From assembly GCF_009909615.1 (NCBI RefSeq), contig NZ_WWNE01000007.1, positions 273,325 through 337,324 on the forward strand: a stretch of 64,000 nt of DNA, read 5' to 3'. The stretch is from Acidiluteibacter ferrifornacis (GTDB taxonomy: Bacteria > Bacteroidota > Bacteroidia > Flavobacteriales_E > Vicingaceae). Made by a program: the position numbers and the translations under genes. The notes beneath the pieces are model-generated. The model was not told the DNA's origin, did not search any database, and saw only the letters and a list, made by a program, of their open reading frames with translations. Shown here piece by piece: positions 1 to 7,501 of this stretch (within the stretch, counting starts at the first letter, position 1; every line of letters begins with the position of its first letter).

Positions 1-16
1 CGACCAAAACTCTGAG

Positions 17-46
17 AGAGCGTTTCGAAAGAAACGCTCTTTTTTT
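17..46 (+). terminator. Intrinsic terminator of a gene left of the window
   Basis: A 10-bp perfect stem (17-26 with 31-40) with a GAAA tetraloop is followed by a run of T on the plus strand. The gene it terminates would lie upstream, outside the window. It also bounds the minus-strand gene that ends at 51. Confidence 0.85.
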
Positions 47-50
47 GCTT

Positions 51-1256
51 TTATACTCTCCCTATGCCTTTCCTCCAATTGTTACTCAACAACAAAATCA
101 AGGAAAGTGGCAACAAAATAGAAACAACAAACATCAGTAAATAGTAGTTGGGAATACTTCCCCACTTCATCCAAATTAAAACACCTTGGAAAAATAGAAT
201 GGTTTCTGAAAACACAAACCCAAGAATAAAAATTTGAATTCCGATACCGGAAATTAGTTTTCGGATTCGTTGTCTAAGAATTAAAAATATAAAACCTGAC
301 ACTACTCCAAGCATGGTTAAGTGAATGTAACCAATCATAAAGTTTCGAAGCTCGGTGGACACTGTAGCTACTTCAGGAATCAACAATAATGTTTGCAGCA
401 CGATTTTAAATAGCAAAGAACTAACTCCAAATATGATCAAGATTTTATTTAATCTCGATTTTGTGAGAACCACTGATCTAACTTCTTTCCAATTGGATTG
501 AAATAAAAGAATGAAGCCTAAAAGTTGTGCTAAGACTCCAATTCCGTTGATCCAATTGTAATAGTCAGCTTTAAACGCCCAAGCCAAAACATGCGCAAAA
601 GTGGCTATTAATCCCACCCAATAAAGTAGAAAGAAATGCTTGAAAGTTTTGGCTTTTAACTGAACTCCCCATTGACTCAACAAGAATAAAAACAATCCAA
701 AAATGGCCATCAAAAACCAACCGTTGAATTGAAAATGCAAGTAAAACTGCACCACAATGTGGTACCAAGGTGTAGCTTGCATTCCCTTTCCAATGACTGC
801 GCCCATGGCCCAAATTCCAATAGTAGAAATCACCATCGTCATTAATGCAGATTTAACCAATTGTTGAATTGGAGGATTTTTAATTTCCATATCACGCCAC
901 AGCAGTCGAGCAAAAGAATAGGAAGCAAAAATGTGCAAGGAAGAAAAAGTAATGGAAACGGCTCCATACCCTTGAAACGGAAAACTAAATAGCATTCCCA
1001 CTACGGTAATCTGCGTGAACCAAAATAGCCTATTATAGATGGGTTTTCTTTTGCGAGATTCAGGGATAAAACAATCCACCAACAAGGCATACAAAATCAG
1101 GTAAACCCAACCTAATGTGGCGACATGAGAATGGGTGTGCAGTAAATTTTTATAGTCGAAGTCGAAGTGCCACACAAATGCACCCCTCAAAAGTAAGCCT
1201 AATGAAGCTGCAATTAAAAAATTAATCAGCGCTGTGTTTACCCAAGATTTTCGCAT
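51..1256 (-). CDS. NnrS / haem-copper-oxidase subunit I-like multi-pass membrane protein
   Basis: This 401-residue protein has about 12 hydrophobic segments and is almost entirely membrane. An early HTHSH motif (about residues 40-44) and further membrane histidines (WYHIVVQFYLHF, about residues 164-175) recall haem/copper-ligating membrane proteins of the NnrS or cytochrome oxidase subunit I kind, which often sit beside nitric-oxide and nitrous-oxide genes. It lies just downstream of ric but is separated from it by a strong terminator and has its own TAnnTTTG promoter. I infer a role in NO or nitrosative stress handling or in haem-copper respiration. The exact family is not certain from sequence alone. 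Confidence 0.6.
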   Translation of the reverse strand: MRKSWVNTALINFLIAASLGLLLRGAFVWHFDFDYKNLLHTHSHVATLGWVYLILYALLVDCFIPESRKRKPIYNRLFWFTQITVVGMLFSFPFQGYGAVSITFSSLHIFASYSFARLLWRDMEIKNPPIQQLVKSALMTMVISTIGIWAMGAVIGKGMQATPWYHIVVQFYLHFQFNGWFLMAIFGLFLFLLSQWGVQLKAKTFKHFFLLYWVGLIATFAHVLAWAFKADYYNWINGIGVLAQLLGFILLFQSNWKEVRSVVLTKSRLNKILIIFGVSSLLFKIVLQTLLLIPEVATVSTELRNFMIGYIHLTMLGVVSGFIFLILRQRIRKLISGIGIQIFILGFVFSETILFFQGVLIWMKWGSIPNYYLLMFVVSILLPLSLILLLSNNWRKGIGRV

Positions 1257-1280
1257 AAAATTCTATCGTGTGAGAAGACT

Positions 1281-1288
1281 CAAAACTA
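1281..1288 (-). promoter_or_regulatory. -7 promoter element of the NnrS-like gene
   Basis: On the minus strand this reads TAGTTTTG, an exact match to the Bacteroidota -7 consensus TAnnTTTG. It lies 25 nt upstream of the start codon, directly after the ric terminator. Confidence 0.5.
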
Positions 1289-1327
1289 AAAAAAAATGCC
1301 CACAGCTATCAAATATAGCTATGGGCA
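1288..1327 (-). terminator. Intrinsic terminator downstream of ric
   Basis: On the minus strand a 13-bp stem (1315-1327 with 1297-1309, one G-U/mismatch position) with a 5-nt loop is followed by nine T. It ends the ric transcript before the next gene. Confidence 0.9.
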
Positions 1328-1350
1328 ACTTTACAACATACAAATCAATT

Positions 1351-2082
1351 TTAAACTAAACTACCTAACTTCGCTTCTTCTGCTTTTACAGCCCAAGGAA
1401 ACAAAATATTATTTTCTAAGTGGATGTGACGGTGCAAATCTTGTTCAAATTCTTTTAGCATAGAAAAAGCCACCGTATAAGTACTACACGCATCAGATGG
1501 TGGAATATAACCGTTAGTCAACTTCTCTATTTTTTCAAAGCGATCTCCTTCATTTTCATGCTCACTCATCATCATCGCAATTGGATTTTTAACTGTTCCG
1601 AAATGTGGTGTATCTAGTTCACCTCCGCCCATTTCATTTTTTACCATCTTACGAATGTGAGGGAACAATACCAGTTCCTCTTTCTTCATGTGCTTTGTTA
1701 ACTCTCCAGCTGAAGCAATGAATAATTCGTTCACCTCAATCAATTCCGGATGACGATCGCCATGAACGGCTGCGATTTTAGCCAAATACTGCTTCAAAAT
1801 TGGAATTCGCTCTTCCACATATCGGTGGTGCTTTTTCTCGATGTAATCCACCAATAAATCTTTTGGCCAAGCTGTAAAATCTACATTTTCTCCACTCGAT
1901 GTTTTTAGCACATTGTCTAATGCATTTAATACATCAGTTGGGTTAATCATTTTCTTTTCGCATGCATCTTCTATGCTGCGATTTCCTTTGCAACAAAAAT
2001 CTATTCCGTATGATTCAAATACTGTTGCAGCTCTATAATCTTCTGCAACCAACTCTCCTATTATGCTATCTTTAGTTCTCAT
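1351..2082 (-). CDS. ric: Iron-sulfur cluster repair di-iron protein (Ric/ScdA/YtfE)
   Basis: This 243-residue cytoplasmic protein repairs Fe-S clusters damaged by nitric oxide or oxidative stress. The N-terminal ScdA_N (DUF542) domain, about residues 1-60, carries the GIDFCC motif (about residues 26-31). The C-terminal hemerythrin-like domain has the expected di-iron ligands, seen in KKHHRYVEER, HGDRHPE, TKHMKKEELVLFPH, MMSEHENEG and HRHIHLENNILFPW. Length fits the family. It lies downstream of nosY on the same strand but has its own promoter (TAACTTTG) overlapped upstream by a 28-bp palindrome. This suggests independent repression, probably relieved by NO (inference). Confidence 0.95.
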   Translation of the reverse strand: MRTKDSIIGELVAEDYRAATVFESYGIDFCCKGNRSIEDACEKKMINPTDVLNALDNVLKTSSGENVDFTAWPKDLLVDYIEKKHHRYVEERIPILKQYLAKIAAVHGDRHPELIEVNELFIASAGELTKHMKKEELVLFPHIRKMVKNEMGGGELDTPHFGTVKNPIAMMMSEHENEGDRFEKIEKLTNGYIPPSDACSTYTVAFSMLKEFEQDLHRHIHLENNILFPWAVKAEEAKLGSLV

Positions 2083-2112
2083 ATGTAACTAGTTTATGGT
2101 TATTTTCTGAAT

Positions 2113-2120
2113 CAAAGTTA
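2113..2120 (-). promoter_or_regulatory. -7 promoter element of ric
   Basis: The minus strand reads TAACTTTG, an exact TAnnTTTG match, 31 nt upstream of the ric start. A TTG that could serve as the -33 element lies 21 nt further upstream (2142-2144), inside the 2132-2159 palindrome. Confidence 0.6.
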
Positions 2121-2131
2121 GGCAACTTTTA

Positions 2132-2159
2132 TTAATTCGGACAAATTTATCCGAATTAA
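2132..2159. promoter_or_regulatory. 28-bp palindrome overlapping the ric promoter, probable repressor operator
   Basis: Perfect 10-bp arms (TTAATTCGGA / TCCGAATTAA) flank an 8-bp centre whose inner AAATTT is also palindromic. It covers the expected -33 region of the ric promoter. Half of the motif (TTCGGAC-N3-TTTATCC) recurs at 10649-10668 in front of the nos cytochrome. An Rrf2/NsrR-type dimeric NO sensor is a reasonable guess. A weak terminator for nosY is the alternative, but no T-run follows on the minus strand. Confidence 0.6.
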
Positions 2160-2167
2160 ATTATCCA

Positions 2168-2950
2168 TTAAAAGTCCTTCTTCATCGCGATGCGTTGCAT
2201 AATGAATGTAGGTACGATAAACCAAACCGTCAACATGAATAGTGACAAGAAAAAACCGAGTCTAGTTCCGAAAAATTGTTGAAACACAGCTCCTGTATAA
2301 CCCAATAAAGCGGAGATGTCTAGCTTCAATAAAATCAATACTCGAGATAGATCAACGGGATTTAGTAAAGTGGCGATCAATGAAAATTTGTCCAGTGGAT
2401 AATCTTCAAAAAACATCAACGACATTAAGAACAAACCATCGTAAATAACCGCCATAAATAGCCACAGCAAGATGGCATATCCAAACCCTTTAATCTTGTT
2501 TTCGTTTTTTAATGCGATCACAAACGCCAAAGAAGTAAAGATTAAAGTCAACATACTTCCACTCACTAAAAGCAATCCAAAATCCCAAATTGCAACACTG
2601 GTATTGATACCGTAAACAAAAAATGGGATTCCTAAACCTATCACTAAACTCATAGAAAGCGAAAGTGCAACTCCGAGGTATTGCCCCATAAAAATGGAAC
2701 TTCGTTTGATGGGCTGTGCCAATAGCAATTCTGTAAACTCTTTGGAATTGTAGTAATACATTATTCCAAAAATGGTTCCGATGAGTGGCACCAATACGAT
2801 GATGATATTCATTAAAGTAATGACTGCTTTTGAAAGGTCATTGTTCAAAAACAACAAGACAAATCCCATTAAAAGGTAGAATAGAAAATAAACGTAGCTC
2901 CATCGGCTGCGTATTAAATCGTAAAAACTGTATTTTAATATCTTAAGCAT
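2168..2950 (-). CDS. nosY: NosY, ABC-2 type permease of the Nos maturation system
   Basis: This 260-residue inner-membrane protein has six predicted membrane spans and the ABC-2 permease layout, including the loop motif FTELLLAQPIKR after the second span. NosY is the membrane part of the NosDFY transporter, which supplies a sulfur species for assembly of the CuZ centre of nitrous-oxide reductase. The start codon overlaps the end of nosF by 8 nt, so translation is probably coupled. It is the last nos gene before the ric promoter palindrome. Confidence 0.9.
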   Translation of the reverse strand: MLKILKYSFYDLIRSRWSYVYFLFYLLMGFVLLFLNNDLSKAVITLMNIIIVLVPLIGTIFGIMYYYNSKEFTELLLAQPIKRSSIFMGQYLGVALSLSMSLVIGLGIPFFVYGINTSVAIWDFGLLLVSGSMLTLIFTSLAFVIALKNENKIKGFGYAILLWLFMAVIYDGLFLMSLMFFEDYPLDKFSLIATLLNPVDLSRVLILLKLDISALLGYTGAVFQQFFGTRLGFFLSLFMLTVWFIVPTFIMQRIAMKKDF

Positions 2951-3653
2951 AACTAGCGGTTAAAATGGATGCAATGGCGTGTTCAAAGTCAGACTCGTTG
3001 GTCTTACTTTTCAATTCAGGGATGGTTCCTTTGAAATAGATTTTTCCTTCTAAAATAAATACAATCTGGTCAGAAATTTCTTCTACAAAACTCATAATAT
3101 GCGAGGTAATCAATATTGTTTTCCCTTTCGCCTTCTCTTCATTAATCAACTGTTTTAATCGGATGTGAGCAATGGGATCCAACCCTGTGGTGGGTTCATC
3201 TAAAATAATCAATTGACTGTCAAACATGAAAGTCAACACTAGATTCACCTTTTGTTTGGTACCTCCAGATAGGTTACTCAACTTCTTATTCAAAAAGGGT
3301 TCTAGTCGAAACAACTCAATTAGCCGCTGATCATCGGCGTTTTTATTCGACCGTAAATCTTTGATCATATTGATTAACTCCTGCACAGATAAGTTCCCAG
3401 GGAAGTTGGCAATCTGTGGCAAATAATCAATGTTATTTCTATAGTTCCACTCCCCTTGTATGGCTTTTCCATCAAGGTGGATACTGCCTTTATCGGGAAT
3501 CACCATTCCCAAAATGCTTTTAATTAGGGTCGTTTTTCCTGATCCATTTGGGCCTAGAACGGCAAAGATTCCTTTGGTATCAATTGTTAAGTCGATTCCT
3601 TCAAGAACCTTATTTTGTCCGAACTTCTTATGTATATCTTTTACTTCAATCAT
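2943..3653 (-). CDS. nosF: NosF, ABC transporter ATPase of the Nos maturation system
   Basis: This 236-residue ABC ATPase has Walker A GPNGSGKTT (about residues 34-42), signature LSGGTKQK (about 127-134), Walker B LIILDEPTTGLDP (about 148-160) and the switch histidine in LITSHIM. It powers NosDFY at the cytoplasmic face. It overlaps nosD by 8 nt upstream and nosY by 8 nt downstream, giving a tightly packed nosDFY unit. Confidence 0.95.
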   Translation of the reverse strand: MIEVKDIHKKFGQNKVLEGIDLTIDTKGIFAVLGPNGSGKTTLIKSILGMVIPDKGSIHLDGKAIQGEWNYRNNIDYLPQIANFPGNLSVQELINMIKDLRSNKNADDQRLIELFRLEPFLNKKLSNLSGGTKQKVNLVLTFMFDSQLIILDEPTTGLDPIAHIRLKQLINEEKAKGKTILITSHIMSFVEEISDQIVFILEGKIYFKGTIPELKSKTNESDFEHAIASILTASYA

Positions 3654-4899
3654 TTTTAATAGGTTTCATTTGTGGATTAGTGTCAACTAAATCATCAGGA
3701 GTAAATACTGGGGATACTTTCTCTGCAAAGTCGATTATGTCCATGAACAAACTTCTCAGCAGAATAATGGTTTCAGGTGTTCGGTTGACGATATATGAAA
3801 ACAACTTTACAGGACGGTAAGGCACATCTCCCACTCCATTCTTATTCAGGTCGTAGCCGGAGTAACTGCTCCAGTAGTTTCCATCAAACTTATTGTCATT
3901 CAAGTTGCTATTGTAAGAAATATCAAATGAATTGTACAAAAAATTGTTACTTATAAAATGGTTCTCATAGCAAGCCCCTCTAACTTTTACAGCCCATCCA
4001 TTCCTTTTAAAATTATTGTTTCTATAGTTCACTCGATTGGACCCTTCTATGGTAATTCCCACAGTATTGTCCTCAAAAGTATTTTCGTAAATCTCGGAGT
4101 CGTTGATCTCTTTCAATAAAATCCCAAAGGCTGCAGTGCCCCAATTTTTTCTAAAAATATTTCGATGCATGATGATACGTTTGGAGAACATCACAGCCAC
4201 TCCTGCCCCATTGTTTTCAAATACATTATCACGATAGGTATCGTCGTTTGAAAACATAAAATGCAATCCATAGCGTACATTGTTGGTACTCGTATTTTTA
4301 AGAATTTGAATGCTATCTGAAAATTCTAAGTAGATCCCATCGCGCACATGTTGCACTATATTGTGTTCCACCACGATATTATTGCAATACCACAATTGAA
4401 TGCCATTTCCTGAATTAAATTCCTCTACTGCATCTCCTATAATCTTATTGTGATAAACCCTTCCATGAGAAGATTTCTCTAAATAAATGCCAAAAAATAG
4501 CTTTTCAAGAACTACGTTTTGAATTAAAAAATGCTTGCTTTTAACCACCCGAATTGCTGCGAAATCAGTGGTATAACTCGTTCCTACATTGATGATAAAC
4601 AATCCATCCACGGTAACTGAATCTGAAACAATGGTAATGATTTCACCTTGATCCTCTCCATCAATTGTAGGAAACAATTCCCCTTTTAAGGTCAGTGGTT
4701 TATCTATCGCAATATTGAATTCCTTATAGTATCCCTGCTTTACTAAAACGGTATCGTGGGGAGACGCAAGCGCAATCCCCGTTTTCAAGGATTTAATCGA
4801 TCCATTTTTACTGACAATAATAGTTTTAGAATAAGCATTCGTACTTAAAAGAAAAACTAATGCATTGACCAATATAGCTGTTATTACTTTCAAAATCAT
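3646..4899 (-). CDS. nosD: NosD, periplasmic beta-helix maturation protein
   Basis: This 417-residue protein has a Sec signal peptide (about residues 1-24). A right-handed beta-helix follows, built of repeated N-x-F/I and IxLxxN-type coils (for example GIYLEKSSHGRV and GIQLWYCNN). NosD binds the NosFY complex in the periplasm and is needed for CuZ centre assembly in NosZ. It lies 6 nt downstream of the NosL-barrel fusion and overlaps nosF. Length and order (D-F-Y) are typical. Confidence 0.93.
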   Translation of the reverse strand: MILKVITAILVNALVFLLSTNAYSKTIIVSKNGSIKSLKTGIALASPHDTVLVKQGYYKEFNIAIDKPLTLKGELFPTIDGEDQGEIITIVSDSVTVDGLFIINVGTSYTTDFAAIRVVKSKHFLIQNVVLEKLFFGIYLEKSSHGRVYHNKIIGDAVEEFNSGNGIQLWYCNNIVVEHNIVQHVRDGIYLEFSDSIQILKNTSTNNVRYGLHFMFSNDDTYRDNVFENNGAGVAVMFSKRIIMHRNIFRKNWGTAAFGILLKEINDSEIYENTFEDNTVGITIEGSNRVNYRNNNFKRNGWAVKVRGACYENHFISNNFLYNSFDISYNSNLNDNKFDGNYWSSYSGYDLNKNGVGDVPYRPVKLFSYIVNRTPETIILLRSLFMDIIDFAEKVSPVFTPDDLVDTNPQMKPIKND

Positions 4900-4905
4900 C
4901 TACTT

Positions 4906-6309
4906 TTATAGTATTGCATACTTAAGGCCTGCATTTATCAAGTACTTTTGATTCATTTGAATACCCGTAACATTTTGATAAATTGGCACTCCAGCCTCTA
5001 AACCGAATTTAACCTTATTCCAATTTGATGAAGCGCTGAAAGCATAGTTTAATCCAAGAAAACCATTCATTTGATGACCTCCATAATTCGCTGTATTTGC
5101 CGCAGGAGCCATCATTGGCTTTAAATCTACATCGATTCCAGATATATTTTCATTTATAAGCCATTGAACACGACTAGAAATAGAAACACAACTGTTCAAA
5201 TTAAGAGCTCCCCAAACATTTAATTGCCCCATATCTCCAAGCTGATATCCTTCTGTATTATTACCAGTTCTTAATACTCCAGATAACTGAGCTCCAATAG
5301 AGCCACTTGTAAAAGTCTTTTTATAGGTAGCGCCTAATGAGAAATCGACCGTTCCGCTACCCAACTGCATGGCGTAAGGTAGTTTTGCATTCTCCTTCAT
5401 CGGTGTATCGTCCTTTTGGCTGACACTCCCTATGGGAAAGCTAATCCCTGTATTCAAATGCATAGAACTACTTTGATTTGCATATAAAGCGATTAAAACA
5501 CTTGCCTTTAAATCGCCTAAGCCTCTAGACTGCGTAGAAAAATTTTCTTTCATTTTCATTCCATCCATCATGGTCATGCTGTGTGTTAGGTCCATTTTAT
5601 TACTTAAATAGTTTTGCATCAACATTAAAGTTACTTTATCAGTTGGTGCATACATTACACCCAACATATGCATTTGCATTGTCATGGTTTGAGGCGCATT
5701 CATATAGCTGTTAAAGATTTGTTCATCTGTTATCGCTTCAGTTCCAGATAAATTTCCTTCCATAGACATGTACATGGCCTTATAGGAAAACATTAATCCG
5801 CCTTGAGGGTGCATGTGATCACCTGAAACACCAATTGGTGCGTGAGAGTCGGGTCTAAAATGATTGTGATGAAAATGGTTTGATGCATCTGATTTCTCAT
5901 CAGAAAAAAGCGCTTTCAGCTCTTCCCAATTGTATACCGCTCCACCGTTTTTCTTTTTATAATTGTTCGCTACTTCTTCACTTTCAAAAGCAGACAAATT
6001 CGCTCCCATCGGACTCTGAATCTTTTTACTTTTGAGGTAATAGGCTGTTTTTGCATCCACCAATTTCGAAGTAGAATAATCAGCAACAGCTAATTTTGAA
6101 TGCTCTTTGTTTGGCTGTTCTTTTAGGTAATTAACCAAGCACTCTATCGCATCAAAATGACTGATTTTGCCATTTTCTTCTATTGTCGCATTGTGTTTTA
6201 AGTCTTTAATAGTCATATTGCAGTGAGTGCAACTGCTATTTTTCTGAGCGTTTGCTGCCATTGCTAGGAATAATATCGTAGCAAACAGCATGATTTTTAA
6301 GGTTTTCAT
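4906..6309 (-). CDS. NosL-like copper-binding domain fused to an outer-membrane beta-barrel
   Basis: This 467-residue exported protein has a type I signal (cleavage after about A21, no lipobox cysteine). Residues about 25-135 are a NosL domain: CTHCNM at 27-32, FDAIEC, SPMGANLSAFES and NGGAVYNWEEL align with the neighbouring nosL product. A His-rich linker follows (HFHHNHF...DHMH, about residues 143-167). The C-terminal 300 residues are amphipathic beta-strands ending in an aromatic/hydrophobic tail, as in outer-membrane transporter-like barrels. They are rich in Met pairs (MTMQMHM, MDGMKMK). The order SP-NosL-barrel implies copper handling at the outer membrane for NosZ (inference). NosL domains usually occur as stand-alone lipoproteins, so the fusion is notable. 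Confidence 0.8.
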   Translation of the reverse strand: MKTLKIMLFATILFLAMAANAQKNSSCTHCNMTIKDLKHNATIEENGKISHFDAIECLVNYLKEQPNKEHSKLAVADYSTSKLVDAKTAYYLKSKKIQSPMGANLSAFESEEVANNYKKKNGGAVYNWEELKALFSDEKSDASNHFHHNHFRPDSHAPIGVSGDHMHPQGGLMFSYKAMYMSMEGNLSGTEAITDEQIFNSYMNAPQTMTMQMHMLGVMYAPTDKVTLMLMQNYLSNKMDLTHSMTMMDGMKMKENFSTQSRGLGDLKASVLIALYANQSSSMHLNTGISFPIGSVSQKDDTPMKENAKLPYAMQLGSGTVDFSLGATYKKTFTSGSIGAQLSGVLRTGNNTEGYQLGDMGQLNVWGALNLNSCVSISSRVQWLINENISGIDVDLKPMMAPAANTANYGGHQMNGFLGLNYAFSASSNWNKVKFGLEAGVPIYQNVTGIQMNQKYLINAGLKYAIL

Positions 6310-6331
6310 GTTTTATGGTTTTAGCTGAACA

Positions 6332-6766
6332 TTACTTGGCGAATTGCCGGTTCAATTCTTCCCAATTGAACAATTCTCCACCGTTCTCTTGTTGAATTTC
6401 TACTGCCTTCTGTTGAGATTCAAATCCCGAAAGATAAGCTCCCATAGGACTTGGGATATTTTCACTAATTAGATAGGTTGCTTTAGTGGCATCGATTAGA
6501 TCGCCCGAGCCATTAAAATCATTGATGAGAAATAGAGCAACTTGCTGTTCCTGATTTTGATTATTGTAATTCAAAAGGCATTCAATGGCATCGAATTTAA
6601 ATGCTTTGCCTTTCTCGGTGACTATTTGAGCGCCATGCTGTTTATCAACGATTGTCATCTTGCAGAAGCTACATCCATCTTTCCCGTAGTTGATGGGCTG
6701 AGGACTAATGCTGCATGCAGATAAAACAACAGTTAAAATGGCGAAGATTAACACGGTCTTTTTCAT
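6332..6766 (-). CDS. nosL: NosL, copper-chaperone lipoprotein
   Basis: This 144-residue lipoprotein has the lipobox LSAC with Cys18 as the lipidated residue. The NosL copper site is CSFCKM (residues 32-37), followed by the conserved FDAIECL, SPMGAYLSGFES and NGGELFNWEEL blocks. NosL delivers Cu(I) to apo-NosZ. It precedes the NosL-barrel fusion by 22 nt and follows the small membrane protein by 18 nt. The two NosL domains are clear paralogues. Confidence 0.93.
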   Translation of the reverse strand: MKKTVLIFAILTVVLSACSISPQPINYGKDGCSFCKMTIVDKQHGAQIVTEKGKAFKFDAIECLLNYNNQNQEQQVALFLINDFNGSGDLIDATKATYLISENIPSPMGAYLSGFESQQKAVEIQQENGGELFNWEELNRQFAK

Positions 6767-6784
6767 GATTTTTTGATTTAAATT

Positions 6785-7396
6785 TTAAGTGGTGGTGGCT
6801 GATTTACGACCAACAAAGAATGCTAGAACTGTAAGCGACATTCCGACGAACATCATATATGCACCTACATTCGGCAGGGATTCTACATCAAAGTTGAGTA
6901 GTTTTTGAAACCCAAACAATGGTGGTTTATAGGTCATTGGATTGCCATCGGCATCCATTAATTTCATAATTGCATTGGGGTCTAAATTGGTTCCATAATC
7001 ATACATCCAAAGGTTGAAATCATACATACCCAATATTCCAAGAATCGACATTGCGACAAACCAAATAAGCGCCCAATTGTGACTTATTTTCTTCATGGCC
7101 ATTAGTATTCCTATAATGACACCTAGAGAAACAATGGCTATTAATATTTTGGGGAAAGCTTGAAATTCCCACATTTCATCAGCGGTTGGTAAAACTTTCA
7201 TACCGATATAGTGATTTAAACCGTTGATATTTTGAACATCAAATTCACTCACCCCTCTAATGCCATTTACGAAGATGTGCATTCCAAGAGGTTCAGGATA
7301 TTGTGGTGCTCCAAGCATGATGGTCCATAATGGAAATTGGAATAACCCAAGTAACAGTAGTGAACCAACAATCATAATTATACCAGCATTTTTCAT
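6785..7396 (-). CDS. Membrane protein of the nos cluster, function unknown
   Basis: About 203 residues from the chosen ATG (MKNAGIIMIVG). It has four hydrophobic segments and two short conserved-looking soluble stretches (LGAPQYPEPLGMHIF and YDYGTNLDPNAIMKLMD). Comparable proteins sit between nosZ and nosL in Bacteroidota nos clusters. I infer a role in NosZ maturation or electron supply, but no enzyme motif is visible. A longer reading frame begins 16 codons upstream at 7444. That start lies inside the loop of the terminator at 7419-7452, so I prefer the internal ATG. Confidence 0.75.
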   Translation of the reverse strand: MKNAGIIMIVGSLLLLGLFQFPLWTIMLGAPQYPEPLGMHIFVNGIRGVSEFDVQNINGLNHYIGMKVLPTADEMWEFQAFPKILIAIVSLGVIIGILMAMKKISHNWALIWFVAMSILGILGMYDFNLWMYDYGTNLDPNAIMKLMDADGNPMTYKPPLFGFQKLLNFDVESLPNVGAYMMFVGMSLTVLAFFVGRKSATTT

Positions 7397-7418
7397 TTTG
7401 CTTTGGTTTAGAAGTTTT

Positions 7419-7452
7419 AAAAAAAGGCGGGAGAAATCAACCAACTCCCGCC
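7419..7452 (-). terminator. Intrinsic terminator between nosZ and the downstream nos genes
   Basis: On the minus strand a perfect 8-bp GC-rich stem (GGCGGGAG / CTCCCGCC, 7445-7452 with 7426-7433), with an 11-nt loop, is followed by seven T. It would end or attenuate transcription after nosZ, making nosZ more abundant than its maturation genes. It also decides the start of the next gene. Confidence 0.9.
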
Positions 7453-7501
7453 TCGGGAAAATGAATTTTTTAACCGTTTTCTATTTTCCCATATAAACTG
7501 A

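Noticed and set aside
2132..2159. nosY terminator
   Set aside because: The dyad has no T-run on the minus strand and overlaps the ric promoter, so an operator is the better reading.
7396..7444. Longer start of the nos membrane protein at 7444
   Set aside because: That start lies in the loop of an intrinsic terminator, and the extension breaks an otherwise good N-terminal membrane segment.
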